Shown here: in pieces, positions 25,181 to 35,988 of the stretch | Position numbering within the stretch: the first letter of the stretch is position 1 | Layout of the letters: the number at the start of each line of letters is the position of its first letter | Origin: Aspidapion aeneum | Lineage: Eukaryota; Arthropoda; Insecta; Coleoptera; Brentidae | NCBI GenBank assembly: GCA_963576565.1 | Contig: OY755045.1 | Coordinates: 10,725,977-10,789,976, forward strand | Length of the DNA: 64,000 nt | Direction of reading: 5' to 3' | The notes under the pieces: model-generated | Database searches by the model: none | Told to the model about the DNA's origin: nothing | Seen by the model: the letters and a program-made list of their open reading frames with translations, nothing else | Position numbers and translations under genes: made by a program

Positions 25181-26649
25181 TCAAAATACCGTACACCAAG
25201 TATAGAGTAAAATGAAGTATTGCTAATTTTTCGCACTTGTTAGGAAAATAGCGAATACAAATAACCTTACAGCAAAAATGGCGAAAAATGGACATCTTGA
25301 CTAAATTTTAATATTTGATGCGTCCGCGTCCGTCCAGTCCATTGGTAGATACCATGGTCTATGTTAAAAAAACATGGTTTTAAAGTTTTATTATAAATGT
25401 AATTTAACGACCACCATTTTTTCTTAAAATGTATTTAAAATTGATTAGGTAGTTTTGTAGCTGTACAAACAGAAAATAGTGCTTATTTATGTTCATGAGG
25501 TCAGGCTTGAGGTCTTGCCGATTTTCCGTACTTGTTAGGAAAATAGCTAAAACTAATAACTTTACAGCAAAACCGGCGAAAAATTATTTTTTGAAAATGT
25601 ATTTAAAATCGGTTAGGTAATTTTGTAGCGGTACATACAGAAAATGTTGGGTCAAATACCTTAAAAACACTCACAGACACTTTTTTTTCTCTTAAGGCTT
25701 GCAGAAAAACTTGTTTCTGTTCTTAAGGTCTTGCTGATTTCCGTATTTTTTAGGAAAATAGCGAATAGAAATAACTTTACCTGCCTAACAAAAGGATTTT
25801 CATCTAGCCTAAACTTTAATATTTGAGACAGTGGTCTACGTTGAAAAAAAATTGTTAAACCCTGAAAACTGCTTTTTGAAATTTTCGGTCGTTTAGAAGT
25901 GTTTATTATAAATGTAATTTTTACACCCTTTAACGGTACACTAATTTTCATGAAAGTATTTATAAATAATTAATAGAACGACCACTTTTTTTTCTATAAT
26001 GGGTTTTAGGAATGTAAATACTTTCTTAGATAAATAATTGTTCCTAACGCTTACAGAAAAATTTGTTGCTGGCCTGACGGCTTACTGATTTTCCACTCTT
26101 GTTTTCCTAACATATATAGTTAATACTAATAACTCAAGAATGGCGGAGAATTTAAATCTTGCCTAAATTTTAATATTTAAGGCGTCCATTGATTAGTAAA
26201 TAGGGTGGCCTATGTCAAAAAAATGTTGTTAAACGCTAAAACTGTTTTTCGATATTTTTTGTGGTTTAGAAGTTTTTATTATAAATGTTATTTTCCACTC
26301 TTTTAATGGTACACAAATTTTTATAAGAACGACTACTATTTTTTTTTGAAACATCGGTTTGTTTTTTGTGGCGGCTGTACAGACACAAAATATTGCCTCA
26401 AAATACCTTTAAAAACACCCTCAGACTCATTTTTGTGTCGATTTAAATACTTTTGTTTTGTGAAATACGGGTGTTAGGAATGTAAAAACTTCCTTAGACA
26501 AATAATTCTTTTCTAACGCTTGCAGAACAACTTGTTTCTGTACTTTACAGCAAAATCGGCGAAAAATTGAAATCTTGCTCAAATTTTAATTTTTGACGGT
26601 TGTTGGTGAATGTTAAACTTAGAAAACCGCGTCAGAAGTTTTTATTATA
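25181..26649. repeat. Diverged copies of the 21-25 kb satellite
   Basis: Older units of the same family. Recurrent landmarks are AATACGGGTGTTAGGAATGT, GCGGTACA(C/T)A(C/A)AGAAAAT, TTAGGAAAATAGC and AAGTTTTTATTATAAATGT. They are separated by many substitutions and indels. No gene. Confidence 0.7.
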
Positions 26650-27565
26650 TGGATGATTCTACCAAAAGTGGGCTATATGGATATCATTTTTGGTCATTGC
26701 CTTTAAATAATAGTACAGCACAGTAAATATTTTTTTTTGTTAAATTTATGTAACTAATTAGGTGTAAGCTAAGAAACATTTATTTTCCCAAATTTTAGGA
26801 ATTATTGCATAAAAATGCCAGCGGAATGAGTACCAGAGGAATGAGTTTTTTAATGGTTTTCCAATTTAAATCAAAATCTATTTAGATTACCTAACTTAAG
26901 TTTTATATAAACAAAGTTTCTACACTTATAATTTTAAAACAATCAATAAAAAAATTATACTATTGATATCAGTCGAATATTTACTTACCAGATGAATGAT
27001 AATTGAAGCGTTCCTTTTTGATTTCTCCTTTTTGATTTCTCCGAAAAAAACTAATTTCTGCCGAAAATAAAAAGATCTATAACTTAAACCAAACTAAAGT
27101 TGACATTATCTGTCAAAACTTGTCATCCTCACAAGTAAATTAGATATCCAGGGCCGTCTCTTTCTCTAGAAATTAACCGGTGGTATTCCCAAATATTGTG
27201 TTATTAAAAATGGAGCACGTTTAAAATTGTAAAATTTTTCGGGAAGATGTAAATTCGGATTTTCAAAAATATGACCACAAACTTAAGTTTTATCAATTGT
27301 TTGATAAATAGTTAAGACTTGGTTAAATATTCTTTATTAGGATATTTTTTCAATCTGAGTTTTTAATATTTGGTTTGGGACTACACCAGAGGAATGAGGT
27401 ATTTGCTTTGTAATAAAAAAAAATTATAAACTTGTAATTTTTTTTTATACATTAAACTCAAATGCTCCATAAAGAAAACATTTCGTTTTAAATCTTATAA
27501 CTAAAACTATGCTTCATTTGCAGTCTGTGCATGTCTTCACAGAACCATTTTTGTAGAATTATCCA
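26650..27565. mobile_element. 916-bp non-autonomous Tc1/mariner-type TIR element
   Basis: The ends TGGATGATTCTACCAAAAGT and the inverse of CCATTTTTGTAGAATTATCC form ~22-bp imperfect terminal repeats. TA flanks at 26648-26649 and 27566-27567. Removing the element and one TA restores the local satellite text TTTTTATTATAAATGTTA exactly, as found at nearby copies. The interior has internal ACCAGAGGAATGAG direct repeats and no transposase. Confidence 0.85.
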
Positions 27566-28089
27566 TAAATGTTATGTTTCCATCATTTTAAGGGTAGACC
27601 AATTTTTATGAAATTGTTGATAGATATTATTAAAACTTATGTCCAGTTCAGGAAGCAGATTTTTTTTAAAAAACAGTGCTTAATGTTTTCTTTAAGACGT
27701 CTATTTTTTAAATAGTTTTAAAAAGTAAACATTACTATGAAAAAATTTGCCAGGACGAAAAAGTGACACAAGTATAAATAAATGTTAAAAAAAAAATTGG
27801 ATATTATAAAAAATATATATTATGGATATAAACAAAAGAACTTTAAAATGTAAAGATTTTACATGTTTTTTTTGTATTTTGTAAAATTTAAATATTTGAA
27901 ACATTTAAATTTCATAATTTTTTAGACCCTCTTGGAAACATTGTTTCTAATATACAAAATGTGTTGTCTGGAAAAGTATCAATTCTGCGGAATTATTAGG
28001 AAAGTGTGTACTCTCTACATTGATATTTTAGAGACGGTTTCTAAAACAAAGTAGAAGGTCTGGAAAAAAATCGCTATAGTCATTCGATT
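27566..28089. repeat. End of the diverged satellite, then AT-rich DNA
   Basis: Satellite text continues to about 27640. From there to 28089 only AT-rich sequence is seen. Confidence 0.5.
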
Positions 28090-28896
28090 GGCCGTAGTTG
28101 CTAATACAAAACAATTAAGTGTTATTTTATTTGTTTACAAGAAAAGGACGATATTTAAATTTAAAAAAAAAAAAACAAATACCTACGTGGTGTATCATAA
28201 ACGATGCCCGCAAACTAAGGGGTGGTGGAAACGGGCAGAAAGAACAGAAGAAAAAAAAATCAAACACCTTTTGGTAAAAAGTTTTTGTTTTCAAGTTATA
28301 GCAAGTGTCAAGTCTGAAGAATGGGGGAAAACAGTAAATTTTAAAAATGACAAAGATAAAATTAAATGGTTTTGTGATTTATTACGACTATAATCAAGAA
28401 AATCCTATTGCTTTGTCCTATAAATTATCCTTTGCAATAAGTACAGGGTGATTGGTTATATTTTACTCAATAGCTATCTCCGTTAATATATATCACACAT
28501 TAAAGTTTGAATGGGCAAAGTTGTAGGATTTTTGCAGAATCTTTAGAAACTGATGGCAAAAATGTTTGAAAAGTAGTAGAAAACTAAGAATTTTAAAAAT
28601 GATAAATTCGACTTTATATAATTTTCTGCTTTATTATAATCAAAAAACTTCCGATTGTTTTTTCTCCATAGGTTAAACACATATAGTGTGGCCAAATATT
28701 ATTTGCATAGGTACAGGGTGATTGGTTATATTTTTCTTAATAGCTATATCCGTTAATATTTATTACACATTAAAGTTTGAATGGAAAAAGATTTCCTCTG
28801 AATGGTTAGATCCTGATGCCAAAAATTACATGACATATGTTAATACTTTGTCAAATTTTTTAAATATGTTCAACTTAATTGATTAAAAACACTTAC

Positions 28897-28938
28897 GTGT
28901 TGGTGGTCTTTCCACCTCTGCTGGCGCAGGCACTGGCG
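28897..28938 (-). CDS. Candidate 42-nt exon, copy d (proline-rich peptide)
   Basis: On the minus strand, CTATTTTTTAG precedes 42 nt that read (x)PVPAPAEVERPPT(x) in phase 1-in/1-out, followed by GTAAGTG. The acceptor is pyrimidine-rich and the donor fits consensus well. Because it is symmetric, extra copies keep the frame. The peptide resembles PEVK-like or other disordered Pro/Glu-rich protein segments and those of the other minus-strand exons. It is in the last of four tandem units in transcription order. No transcript evidence is available and function is unknown. Confidence 0.5.
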
Positions 28939-29841
28939 CTAAAAAATAGAAAAAATCTGTAAGCTAACATGCATAATAAAAAAAGAAAAAAAATTCAAAG
29001 ACATGGCGATGGTATAAGCTAGCGGCCCTGGCTGAATACATTTGATTGATGATGTGTATCACCGGAAGTGGGCAATTTATAATGCCCCCTCTCTCTAGAA
29101 TAATACAGTTACATAGCAAATTCGTTTGAGTAAAACGTGCAGTACTAGCGCACCACTAGTACAAATTTCGTTTGTTTTGGAAAACTAGTGCAATTTTTTG
29201 TATTCGATCGAGGAATTGATAAACCCAGTATTGTATTAATTGCACTCAGTGCACATTTTTCTGCACAGTCTCTCCACACTAGGGAAAATTTTTGATAGCA
29301 GCCAAACAGTGTCAGTGGAACATGAGAGGCGCACTAACTTTTCAAATGAATTAACCATGCATAACTTATTAAACCGATTCCTAGTAATATATATTTTTTT
29401 ATATATCTGTTATTTCTCTGGACCTTTTGTTGGTAAAAAAAAGAAAAAAGTTCAAATATCTTTTTGGTCAAAAGTTTTTTATTTCCAAGGTATAATAGCA
29501 TTTGTCATATTTGAAAAGTAGTAGAAAACTAAGAATTTTAAAAATGATAAATTCGACTTTATATAATTTTCTGCTTTATTATAATCAAAAAACTTTCGAT
29601 TGTTTTTTCTCCATAGGTTAAACACATATAGTGTGGCCATATATTATTTGCATAGGTACAGGGTGATTGGTTATATTTTTCTTAATAGCTATATCCGTTA
29701 ATATTTATTACACATTAAAGTTTGAATAGAAAAAGATTTCCTCTGAAAGGTTAGATCCTGATGCCAAAAATTACATGCCATATGTTAATACTTTGTCAAA
29801 TTTTTAAAATATGTTCAACTTAATTGATTAAAAACACTTAC

Positions 29842-29883
29842 GTGTTGGTGGTCTTTCCACCTCTGCTGGCGCAGCTACTTGCG
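29842..29883 (-). CDS. Candidate 42-nt exon, copy c (diverged)
   Basis: Same splice signals and 1-1 phase as 28897-28938. The start of the peptide differs (QVAAPAEVERPPT instead of PVPAPAEVERPPT), while the last ten codons are unchanged and no stop or indel has appeared. It lies in the second, 921-bp unit. Confidence 0.5.
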
Positions 29884-30762
29884 CTAAAAAATAGAAAAAA
29901 TCTGTAAGCTAACATGCATAATAAAAAAAGAAAAAAAATTCAAAGACATGGCGATGGTATAAGCTAGCGGCCCTGGCTGAATACATTTGATTGATGATGT
30001 GTATCACCGGAAGTGGGCAATTTATAATGCCCCCTCTCTCTAGAATAATACAGTTACATAGCAAATTCGTTTGAGTAAAAAGTGCAGCACTAGTGCAACT
30101 TTCGTTTGTTTTGAAAAACTAGTGCAATTTTTTGTATTCGATCGAGGAATTGATAAACCCAGTATTGTATTAATTGCACTCAGTGCACATTTTTCCGCAC
30201 AGTCTCTCCACACTAGGGAAAATTTTTGACAGCAGCCAAACAGTGTCAGTGGAACTAACTTTTCAAATGAATTAGCCATGCATAAAATATTAAACCGATT
30301 CCTAGTAATATATATTTTTCTATATATCTGTTATTTCTCTGGACCTTTTGTTGGTAAAAAAAAGAAAAAAGTTCAAATATCTTTTTGGTCAAAAGTTTTT
30401 TATTTCCAAGGTATATAGCATTTGTCATACTTGAAAAGTAGTAGAAAACTAAGAATTTTAAAAATGATAAATTCGACTTTATATAATTTTCTGCTTTATT
30501 ATAATCAAAAAACTTCCTATTGTTTTTTCTCCATAGGTTAAACACATATAGTGTGGCCAAATATTATTTGCATAGGTACAGGGTGATTGGTTATATTTTT
30601 CTTAATAGCTATATCCGTTAATATTTATTACACATTAAAGTTTGAATGGAAAAAGATTTCCTCTGAATGGTTAGATCCTGATGCCAAAAATTACATGACA
30701 TATGTTAATACATTGTCAAATTTTTTTAAATATGTTCAACTTAATTGATTAAAAACACTTAC

Positions 30763-30804
30763 GTGTTGGTGGTCTTTCCACCTCTGCTGGCGCAGGTACT
30801 GGCG
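30763..30804 (-). CDS. Candidate 42-nt exon, copy b
   Basis: Same peptide as copy d, differing by one synonymous change (GTG to GTA Val). Splice signals are intact and the phase is 1-1. It lies in the third tandem unit. Confidence 0.5.
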
Positions 30805-31707
30805 CTAAAAAATAGAAAAAATCTGTAAGCTAACATGCATAATAAAAAAAGAAAAAAAATTCAAAGACATGGCGATGGTATAAGCTAGCGGCCCTGGCTG
30901 AATACATTTGATTGATGATGTGTATCACCGGAAGTGGGCAATTTATAATGCCCCCTCTCTCTAGAATAATACAGTTACATAGCAAATTCGTTTGAGTAAA
31001 ACGTGCAGTACTAGCGCACCACTAGTACAAATTTCGTTTGTTTTGGAAAACTAGTGCAATTTTTTGTATTCGATCGAGGAATTGATAAACCCAGTATTGT
31101 ATTAATTGCACTCAGTGCACATTTTTCTGCACAGTCTCTCCACACTAGGGAAAATTTTTGATAGCAGCCAAACAGTGTCAGTGGAACATGAGAGGCGCAC
31201 TAACTTTTCAAATGAATTAACCATGCATAACTTATTAAACCGATTCCTAGTAATATATATTTTTTTATATATCTGTTATTTCTCTGGACCTTTTGTTGGT
31301 AAAAAAAAGAAAAAAGTTCAAATATCTTTTTGGTCAAAAGTTTTTTATTTCCAAGGTATAATAGCATTTGTCATATTTGAAAAGTAGTAGAAAACTAAGA
31401 ATTTTAAAAATGATAAATTCGACTTTATATAATTTTCTGCTTTATTATAATCAAAAAACTTCCTATTGTTTTTTCTCCATAGGTTAAACACATATAGTGT
31501 GGCCAAATATTATTTGCATAGGTACAGGGTGATTGGATATATTTCTCTTAATAGCTATATCCGTTAATATTTATTACACATTAAAGTTTGAATGGAAAAA
31601 GATTTCCTCTGAATGGTTAGATCCTGATTCCAAAAATTACATGACATATGTTAATACTTTGTCAAATTTTTAAAATATGTTCAACTTAATTAATTAAAAA
31701 CACTTAC

Positions 31708-31749
31708 GTGTTGGTGGTCTTTCCACCTCTGCTGGCGCAGGCACTGGCG
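31708..31749 (-). CDS. Candidate 42-nt exon, copy a
   Basis: First of the four tandem exons in transcription order. Sequence and splice sites are as in copy d. It enters in phase 1, matching the phase 1 exit of the exon at 32541-32670 about 0.8 kb upstream, so the two could be joined directly. Confidence 0.5.
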
Positions 31750-32040
31750 CTAAAAAATAGAAAAAATCTGTAAGCTAACATGCATAATAAAAAAAGAAAA
31801 AAAATTCAAAGACATGGCGATTGTATAAGCTAGCGGCCCTGGCTGAATACATTTGATTGATGATGTGTATCACCGGAAGTGGGAAATTTATAATGCCCCC
31901 TCTCTCTCTAGAATAATACAGTTTCATAGCAAATTCGTTTGAGTAAAAAGTGCAGCACTAGCGCACCACTAGTGCAAATTTCGTTTGTTTTGGAAAACTA
32001 GTGCAATTTTATGTATTCGATCGAGGAATTTAACTGACAG

Positions 32041-32191
32041 AGACGAATGTCTATCTAGCACCGTTTCAAATATACCGGAATATCGTCTACAGGCGAAAGC
32101 GACATTATTTATATTATAAAGCAGAGTCAAACTTTTAATACTTTGCAAAATCAAATTTGCCACCTCGATGATTTTGACTCTTATGCTCTAA
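32041..32191. other. Unassigned spacer
   Basis: No recognisable element between the last 0.93-kb repeat fragment and the next MITE. Confidence 0.4.
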
Positions 32192-32507
32192 AGTCGCCTA
32201 CAGACACGCGAGCATTTCTTGAGATTAGTACGCGAACTAATCTCTAGAGATTAGTGCGCGAACTAATCTCTAGAGATTAGTGCGCGAACTAATCTCTGGG
32301 AATCGCATACACACACGAAGACAAAATTAAACGTTTTATCAATGCGTTTTGCCTAGACACCGAGAGATTTGCTCGCGTACATTGTGCGCGCGAACTAATC
32401 TTCGAGAGATATTTTAGGCGGATATTGTCTACACACGAAGAGATTAGTATGCGCAAACTTGTACGCGCGTGCTAATCTCTGGAAATGTTCGCGTGTCTGT
32501 AGGCCCC
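32192..32507. mobile_element. 316-bp MITE with long terminal repeats and TTAA-like flanks
   Basis: The ends share CCTACAGACACGCGA(G/A)CATTT and GAGATTAG(T/C)ACGCG over ~45 bp in inverted orientation. The right flank is TTAA (32508-32511). The left is CTAA (32188-32191), one base different. The interior has three head-to-tail palindromes of the form AGAGATTAGTGCGCGAACTA. TTAA targets suggest a piggyBac-like source, but the ends do not prove it. It sits about 30 bp from the donor of the exon at 32541-32670. Confidence 0.7.
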
Positions 32508-32540
32508 TTAAGAGACTCAAGAAAGATATAATTAAATTAC

Positions 32541-32670
32541 CTGGAGTTCTCTGGAGCGGGCTTCTCCATGAAGCCCGCTCTTCCTCCGCTGCTGGCTGGG
32601 GTGTTGGCTGAGGTGGCTGGGCCGTTGCCCCGTTTCTCAGCTTATATTTGCCCGTTAAGGTCCTAGGGGG
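32541..32670 (-). CDS. Candidate 130-nt exon, homologous to 44053-44230
   Basis: The acceptor TTTTGCAAG is followed by PPRTLTGKYKLRNGATAQPP, then QPTPQPAAEEERASWRSPLQ and RTPG, then the donor GTAATT. Length 130 fits phase 0 in and 1 out. The exon at 44053-44230 has PPRT(..)TGKYVLRTG and EER(..)WRSPPQRTPG in the same order and the same phases, so the two are ancient duplicates. An 11-bp stem hairpin (32554-32580, loop 5) lies near the donor end and is conserved with compensatory changes. Proline-rich, charged and probably disordered. The protein is not recognised. It may be spliced alternatively with 44053-44230. Confidence 0.6.
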
Positions 32671-33129
32671 CTTGCAAAATGATCATTAGAATATCTTTAG
32701 AAAAGTTGACCGTTTTCGAGTTATTAGCAAAAACCGTCTAAAAGCACGTTTAAGGGAGGGAACCACCACCTGCCAGGGTTGGGGGGGTGGTTCCCTTTTG
32801 TAAAATGTTCGGGCGAGTCTTATGTCTAACCATACCAAGTGTGTTGCTTCTATCATTAGACGCAGTATTGGACCCCGTAGGGCCTGAGCCATAACTGGTA
32901 TTGTACCTCTAAAACTGACATGCATTTGATACAAAAATAATGACATTAAGATTCGTCTTAAATTAAGTTTTGTGTTAAGACGTGACATATGTTTTAATGC
33001 AAATGTTTCTATTAGCCTTTGGGTAAAGGTGCGGTGTTATCGAATTTTGGACAGGAAATAAAATAAAGGATATGACATCACTTGGTGCATTTTTAATTTT
33101 TTATGTCTGATTGTGTGAATGTAAGAAAA
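32671..33129. other. Intron-like sequence with a 10-bp hairpin
   Basis: GGGAACCACC pairs with GGTGGTTCCC at about 32757-32795. A ~100-codon antisense open frame (32686-32988) has no recognised domain and no matching splice context, so it is not called. Confidence 0.45.
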
Positions 33130-33440
33130 TCCCAAAGAGAGCTTGTGTCGAGGTGACTCTAGGTGGACTTCAGCAGAAAAAAACCGGGACCGCGTCTTCC
33201 AGCAATGACCAAGATGCGCCCTTCAATAACAGGCCCCCAAAGAAGTGTGCATGGTGCTCGTGCCTTGGAGAAACCCTAGGGAAACAACTCCGGCAGATTC
33301 TCCAACAGGGAAGGACGATAACTCGCCTCCAGGACGCTTCTTCGTCAGTGGGGTGGAAAGGGGTATGCCGTTTCCAGACACCGACCTATCTGTGGTTCCA
33401 TCTACCGTCAGGGTTGAGGGGGAAGCAAGAGTACAACAAG
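33130..33440 (-). repeat. Dispersed repeat family A, copy 3 (reverse orientation)
   Basis: Reverse copy of the island at 8285-8745 and 35527-35985. It shares CAGATTCTCCAACA(G)GGAAGGA, GACCAAGATGCGCCC and the frame reading PWRNPRETTPADSPTGKD and FPDTDL. Left of it, TGTGTGAATGTAAGAAAATC corresponds to the right-end motif of copy 1. Confidence 0.75.
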
Positions 33441-33906
33441 GTGGTTTGACTTCCAAACTTGGTTTAAAATTCTTCGTTATTTTCGGAGCGGAAGACTCAT
33501 TTAGCTGGTGGATCTTCAGCTCCATAGGTAGGTTTTTGTTAGGTTCGTTTACGCGATTAGGGAGCTAGACTAAACATACAGACAAACAGACAGACATTCG
33601 TTTTTTCTTCGGCTCGGGTCGCCATAAGACGTCAGTGTGTGAAATCTCGCGTCCGAAGCTCCCGCCATCTTCGACCGGTCTTGTGTTGTTTGAGTGTTGT
33701 CGTGTTTTCCTGGGCTGCGGAATCGAACATAGAGGTTATTTTTTTAATAAGCCCATTGTTAAAAGCGTTTCAATCAGTCATAGCGGTGCGCACTAAATTA
33801 CCAAACAAGTCAGTTTTGTACTATAATGCACTGCTCGGCTTTTGATCGATAAAAAATGTGTTAGCCTGTATTTGGTTTATTTTCTTACTTACCTTATAAG
33901 CTATGC
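33441..33906. other. Unassigned sequence
   Basis: A short (ACAG)-rich run lies near 33580-33597. Several short open frames exist on both strands without recognisable domains. Nothing firm. Confidence 0.4.
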
Positions 33907-34251
33907 CTAGACGCGTATACAGTTTCTGTGTCTACACTTTATCGATGGTTGTTCGCTCAGGGGTAAACCACGAAAACAAAGTCAAGTTAAGCAACTACTT
34001 ACTCTTCAACATCACGAGTGTTGACAACAAAATGGCGCCCATAGTTCATTTCATAATTTTTGAGACAACCTTTTTTTCGTTGGTCTATGTTATCTCAAAA
34101 ATTATGAAATGATCTGTACCGCAATAACACTGACACCTTCGTGATGTTGAAGCTTAAGTAGCTGCTTGTCTTTGTTTGTTTTTGTGACTTATCCCTGGGC
34201 GATTAGCCTTTCTAAGGAAGTGTGGACACAGAAACATGTATATAAGTCTAG
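33907..34251. mobile_element. 345-bp foldback element
   Basis: Two arms of about 165 bp are inverse copies. They start with CTAGAC..TATACA and GTTTCTGTGTC.ACAC at the outside, include AGCTTCAACATCACGA-like text in the middle, and end with TTTCATAATTTTTGAGA next to a ~20-bp centre near 34075. Arms differ by perhaps 15-20%. No coding capacity and no clear target duplication. Confidence 0.8.
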
Positions 34252-35526
34252 GGACAGTGGTCAGTTAAAAACGAAACCGAAAACAAGCTATATTATTTAT
34301 CGGTCGGGAGCCGAGCAAAAACATACCTTGTGCGTTAGTTCAAAACTGTGGTGTGTTTTTGTGAACTGTCATTCATATCGTTAAATTCATCCGAAACTCT
34401 AAATGTTTTTATAAGGACACTTTTCAAAAGAAATAAATAATAAATGTTAATTTTTTACTTTCCGAGTCTACATATATTTTTTGTCATTTTTAAAGTTTTG
34501 TACACATTGTTTCAATAACTTTAAATCAACTGTCTTAGTTGCTTTAAAATTTCAGGGATTTATAGCTTTGTAAATCCTTGGAAGGGGTTAAACAAGAAAA
34601 ATAATGGATTTCATTAACCAATTTTGCATTTTTGGACAATGCAGTTAATAGTTTGACATTAATTTTCCAAGTTTCAATTTTTTTCTTGTTCTTAAAGGAT
34701 CAGGGATTTACATTCTACAAATCCTTTGAATGGTTTATATAAAAAAACTAATTCATTTAATTCAATCTATCTTCACAAAAATAAAATTATGACATTAGAT
34801 ACGGAAAGTTAAAAAAAAGACATTGGACAAACCCTCCAAAATGATCAATAAAATATTTTCAAAAAGATTTCATAGCAACAAAAATAATTTTCAAAAATAC
34901 GCAAGTTTTTCTAAAGTTTATTTGAAACTTTTTATCCACTCTCGAAATTTTTCCTGAATTACGGTCCTGAAAGAAAAATTTGATTTTTGACTGTTCAAGT
35001 CTAGATATTAAAAATATAATTTAGGTATCCATAGTTCTTTAAATCCTTGGAAGGGATTCTACAGATCCTAAACAAAAAAAAGAAATCAAAATATAAAAAT
35101 TTAAAAGTGCAAAAAAAAAGATTTAAACTCAAAAATTCAGATTCAAAAATAAATAAAATTAAAAGTTCAATTCTTCAGAAATCAAAATTAAAAACTTTAT
35201 AAATTTAAAAATAAAACATATGTAAGTATAAAAAAAAATAAATTAAATAACTTTAACATTAAAAACTTCAAAAATAAGAAAAAACATTTAAAAAATGTAA
35301 AAATTTAAAACTTTATATTTAAAAATAAACAAATTAAAAACTTTCAAATATTAAAAAAAGTTAAACAATATAAAAATTCTAAAAATTAAACTAACCCTGT
35401 CCACAGATAAATTTAAATATATATAAAAAAGTTTTAAAAAAATATAAGAAAAAATAAATTAATTTTTGTTTAAATAAATTTGTAAAAAATCAGATTGATT
35501 GTTTCAATCATTTGTTATCCCAAAAT
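34252..35526. other. AT-rich sequence with diverged copies of the 3-5 kb repeat
   Basis: TTTGTAAATCCTTGGAAGGG at about 34570 and AAATCCTTGGAAGGGATT near 35040 are dispersed members of the 3060-5130 family. From 35060 to 35520 the sequence is A-rich (AAATTAAAAA runs) with nothing recognisable. Confidence 0.6.
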
Positions 35527-35985
35527 TCGATGGTTCGCAAAAACACGCTGCGCTCGTGTTACACGTTGGAGTCTGGTTAAACGGTTCGGTCGGGTTAAAC
35601 GGTTCGGTCGGGTTAAACGGTTCGGTCGGGTTAAACGGTTCGGTTAGGTTAGGTTAGGTTAGCATAGGGAGTTAAGAAAATTGGCCATGTCGGAACGAAA
35701 CCACGGTTGTATAGTCTTGTTTCCCCTCTCCCAGTGGTAGTCAGAACCCCAGGTCAAAGGTCAGTGTTTGGAAACGACCAATCCCTTTTCACACCCACTA
35801 GGCGAGGAAGCATCCCGGACGAGAGCCAGTAGTCCTTCCCTGTTGGATAATCTGTCGGCGGCCCTTCCCCAGTGTTTCTCCAAGGGGCGAGCTCCATGCA
35901 CAGATAGGGGCCTGTTATCTGGGCGCATCTGGGTCGCTGGAAGATGCGGTTCCGGCTGCTGCAAGTACCACCGTGTCGCCTCAGG
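35527..35985 (+). repeat. Dispersed repeat family A, copy 2
   Basis: Same orientation as 8285-8745. Its left part has a 19-bp minisatellite (GGTTAAACGGTTCGGTCG, about four units, 35575-35648) and four TTAGG-like units. The minus-strand frame (RPRCAQITGP, LAPWRNTGE, DYWLSSGM, FPNTDL) is open and matches copy 1 through several indels. Its right end is cut by the giant inverted repeat at 35989. The right-end motif GTGTGAATGTGAGTGTGAAT reappears beyond that element at about 39298, which suggests the inverted repeat inserted into this copy. Confidence 0.75.
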
Positions 35986-35988
35986 CAA

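Larger units (their letters stand above)
28090..32040. repeat. Tandem ~0.92-0.95 kb repeat (paired as ~1866 bp) carrying a 42-nt exon
   Basis: Complete units start near 28891, 29838, 30759 and 31705 (spacing 947, 921, 946). The first and third are nearly identical over their whole length, including the insert with AACATGAGAGGCGC that is absent from the second, so a dimer of about 1866 bp was duplicated. Shortened, older units lie at about 28210-28890. Each full unit has TACAGGGTGATTGG, then the exon-like island on the minus strand, then TCACCGGAAGTGGG. The 28088-28393, 29240-29521 and 31106-31387 open frames are repeat text. Confidence 0.9.

Noticed and set aside
29240..31387. Two identical 93-codon open frames
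   Set aside because: Repeat text within the 0.93-kb tandem units. Only the 42-nt island on the other strand looks coding.
32686..32988. 100-codon antisense open frame with a PPPQPWQVV stretch
   Set aside because: Proline run comes from a GGGAACCACC/GGTGGTTCCC hairpin. No matching splice sites or similarity to the exon set.
35640..35665. Four TTAGG-like units, the insect telomere repeat
   Set aside because: Only about 20 bp, within a dispersed repeat and beside a GGTTAAAC minisatellite. No telomeric context.
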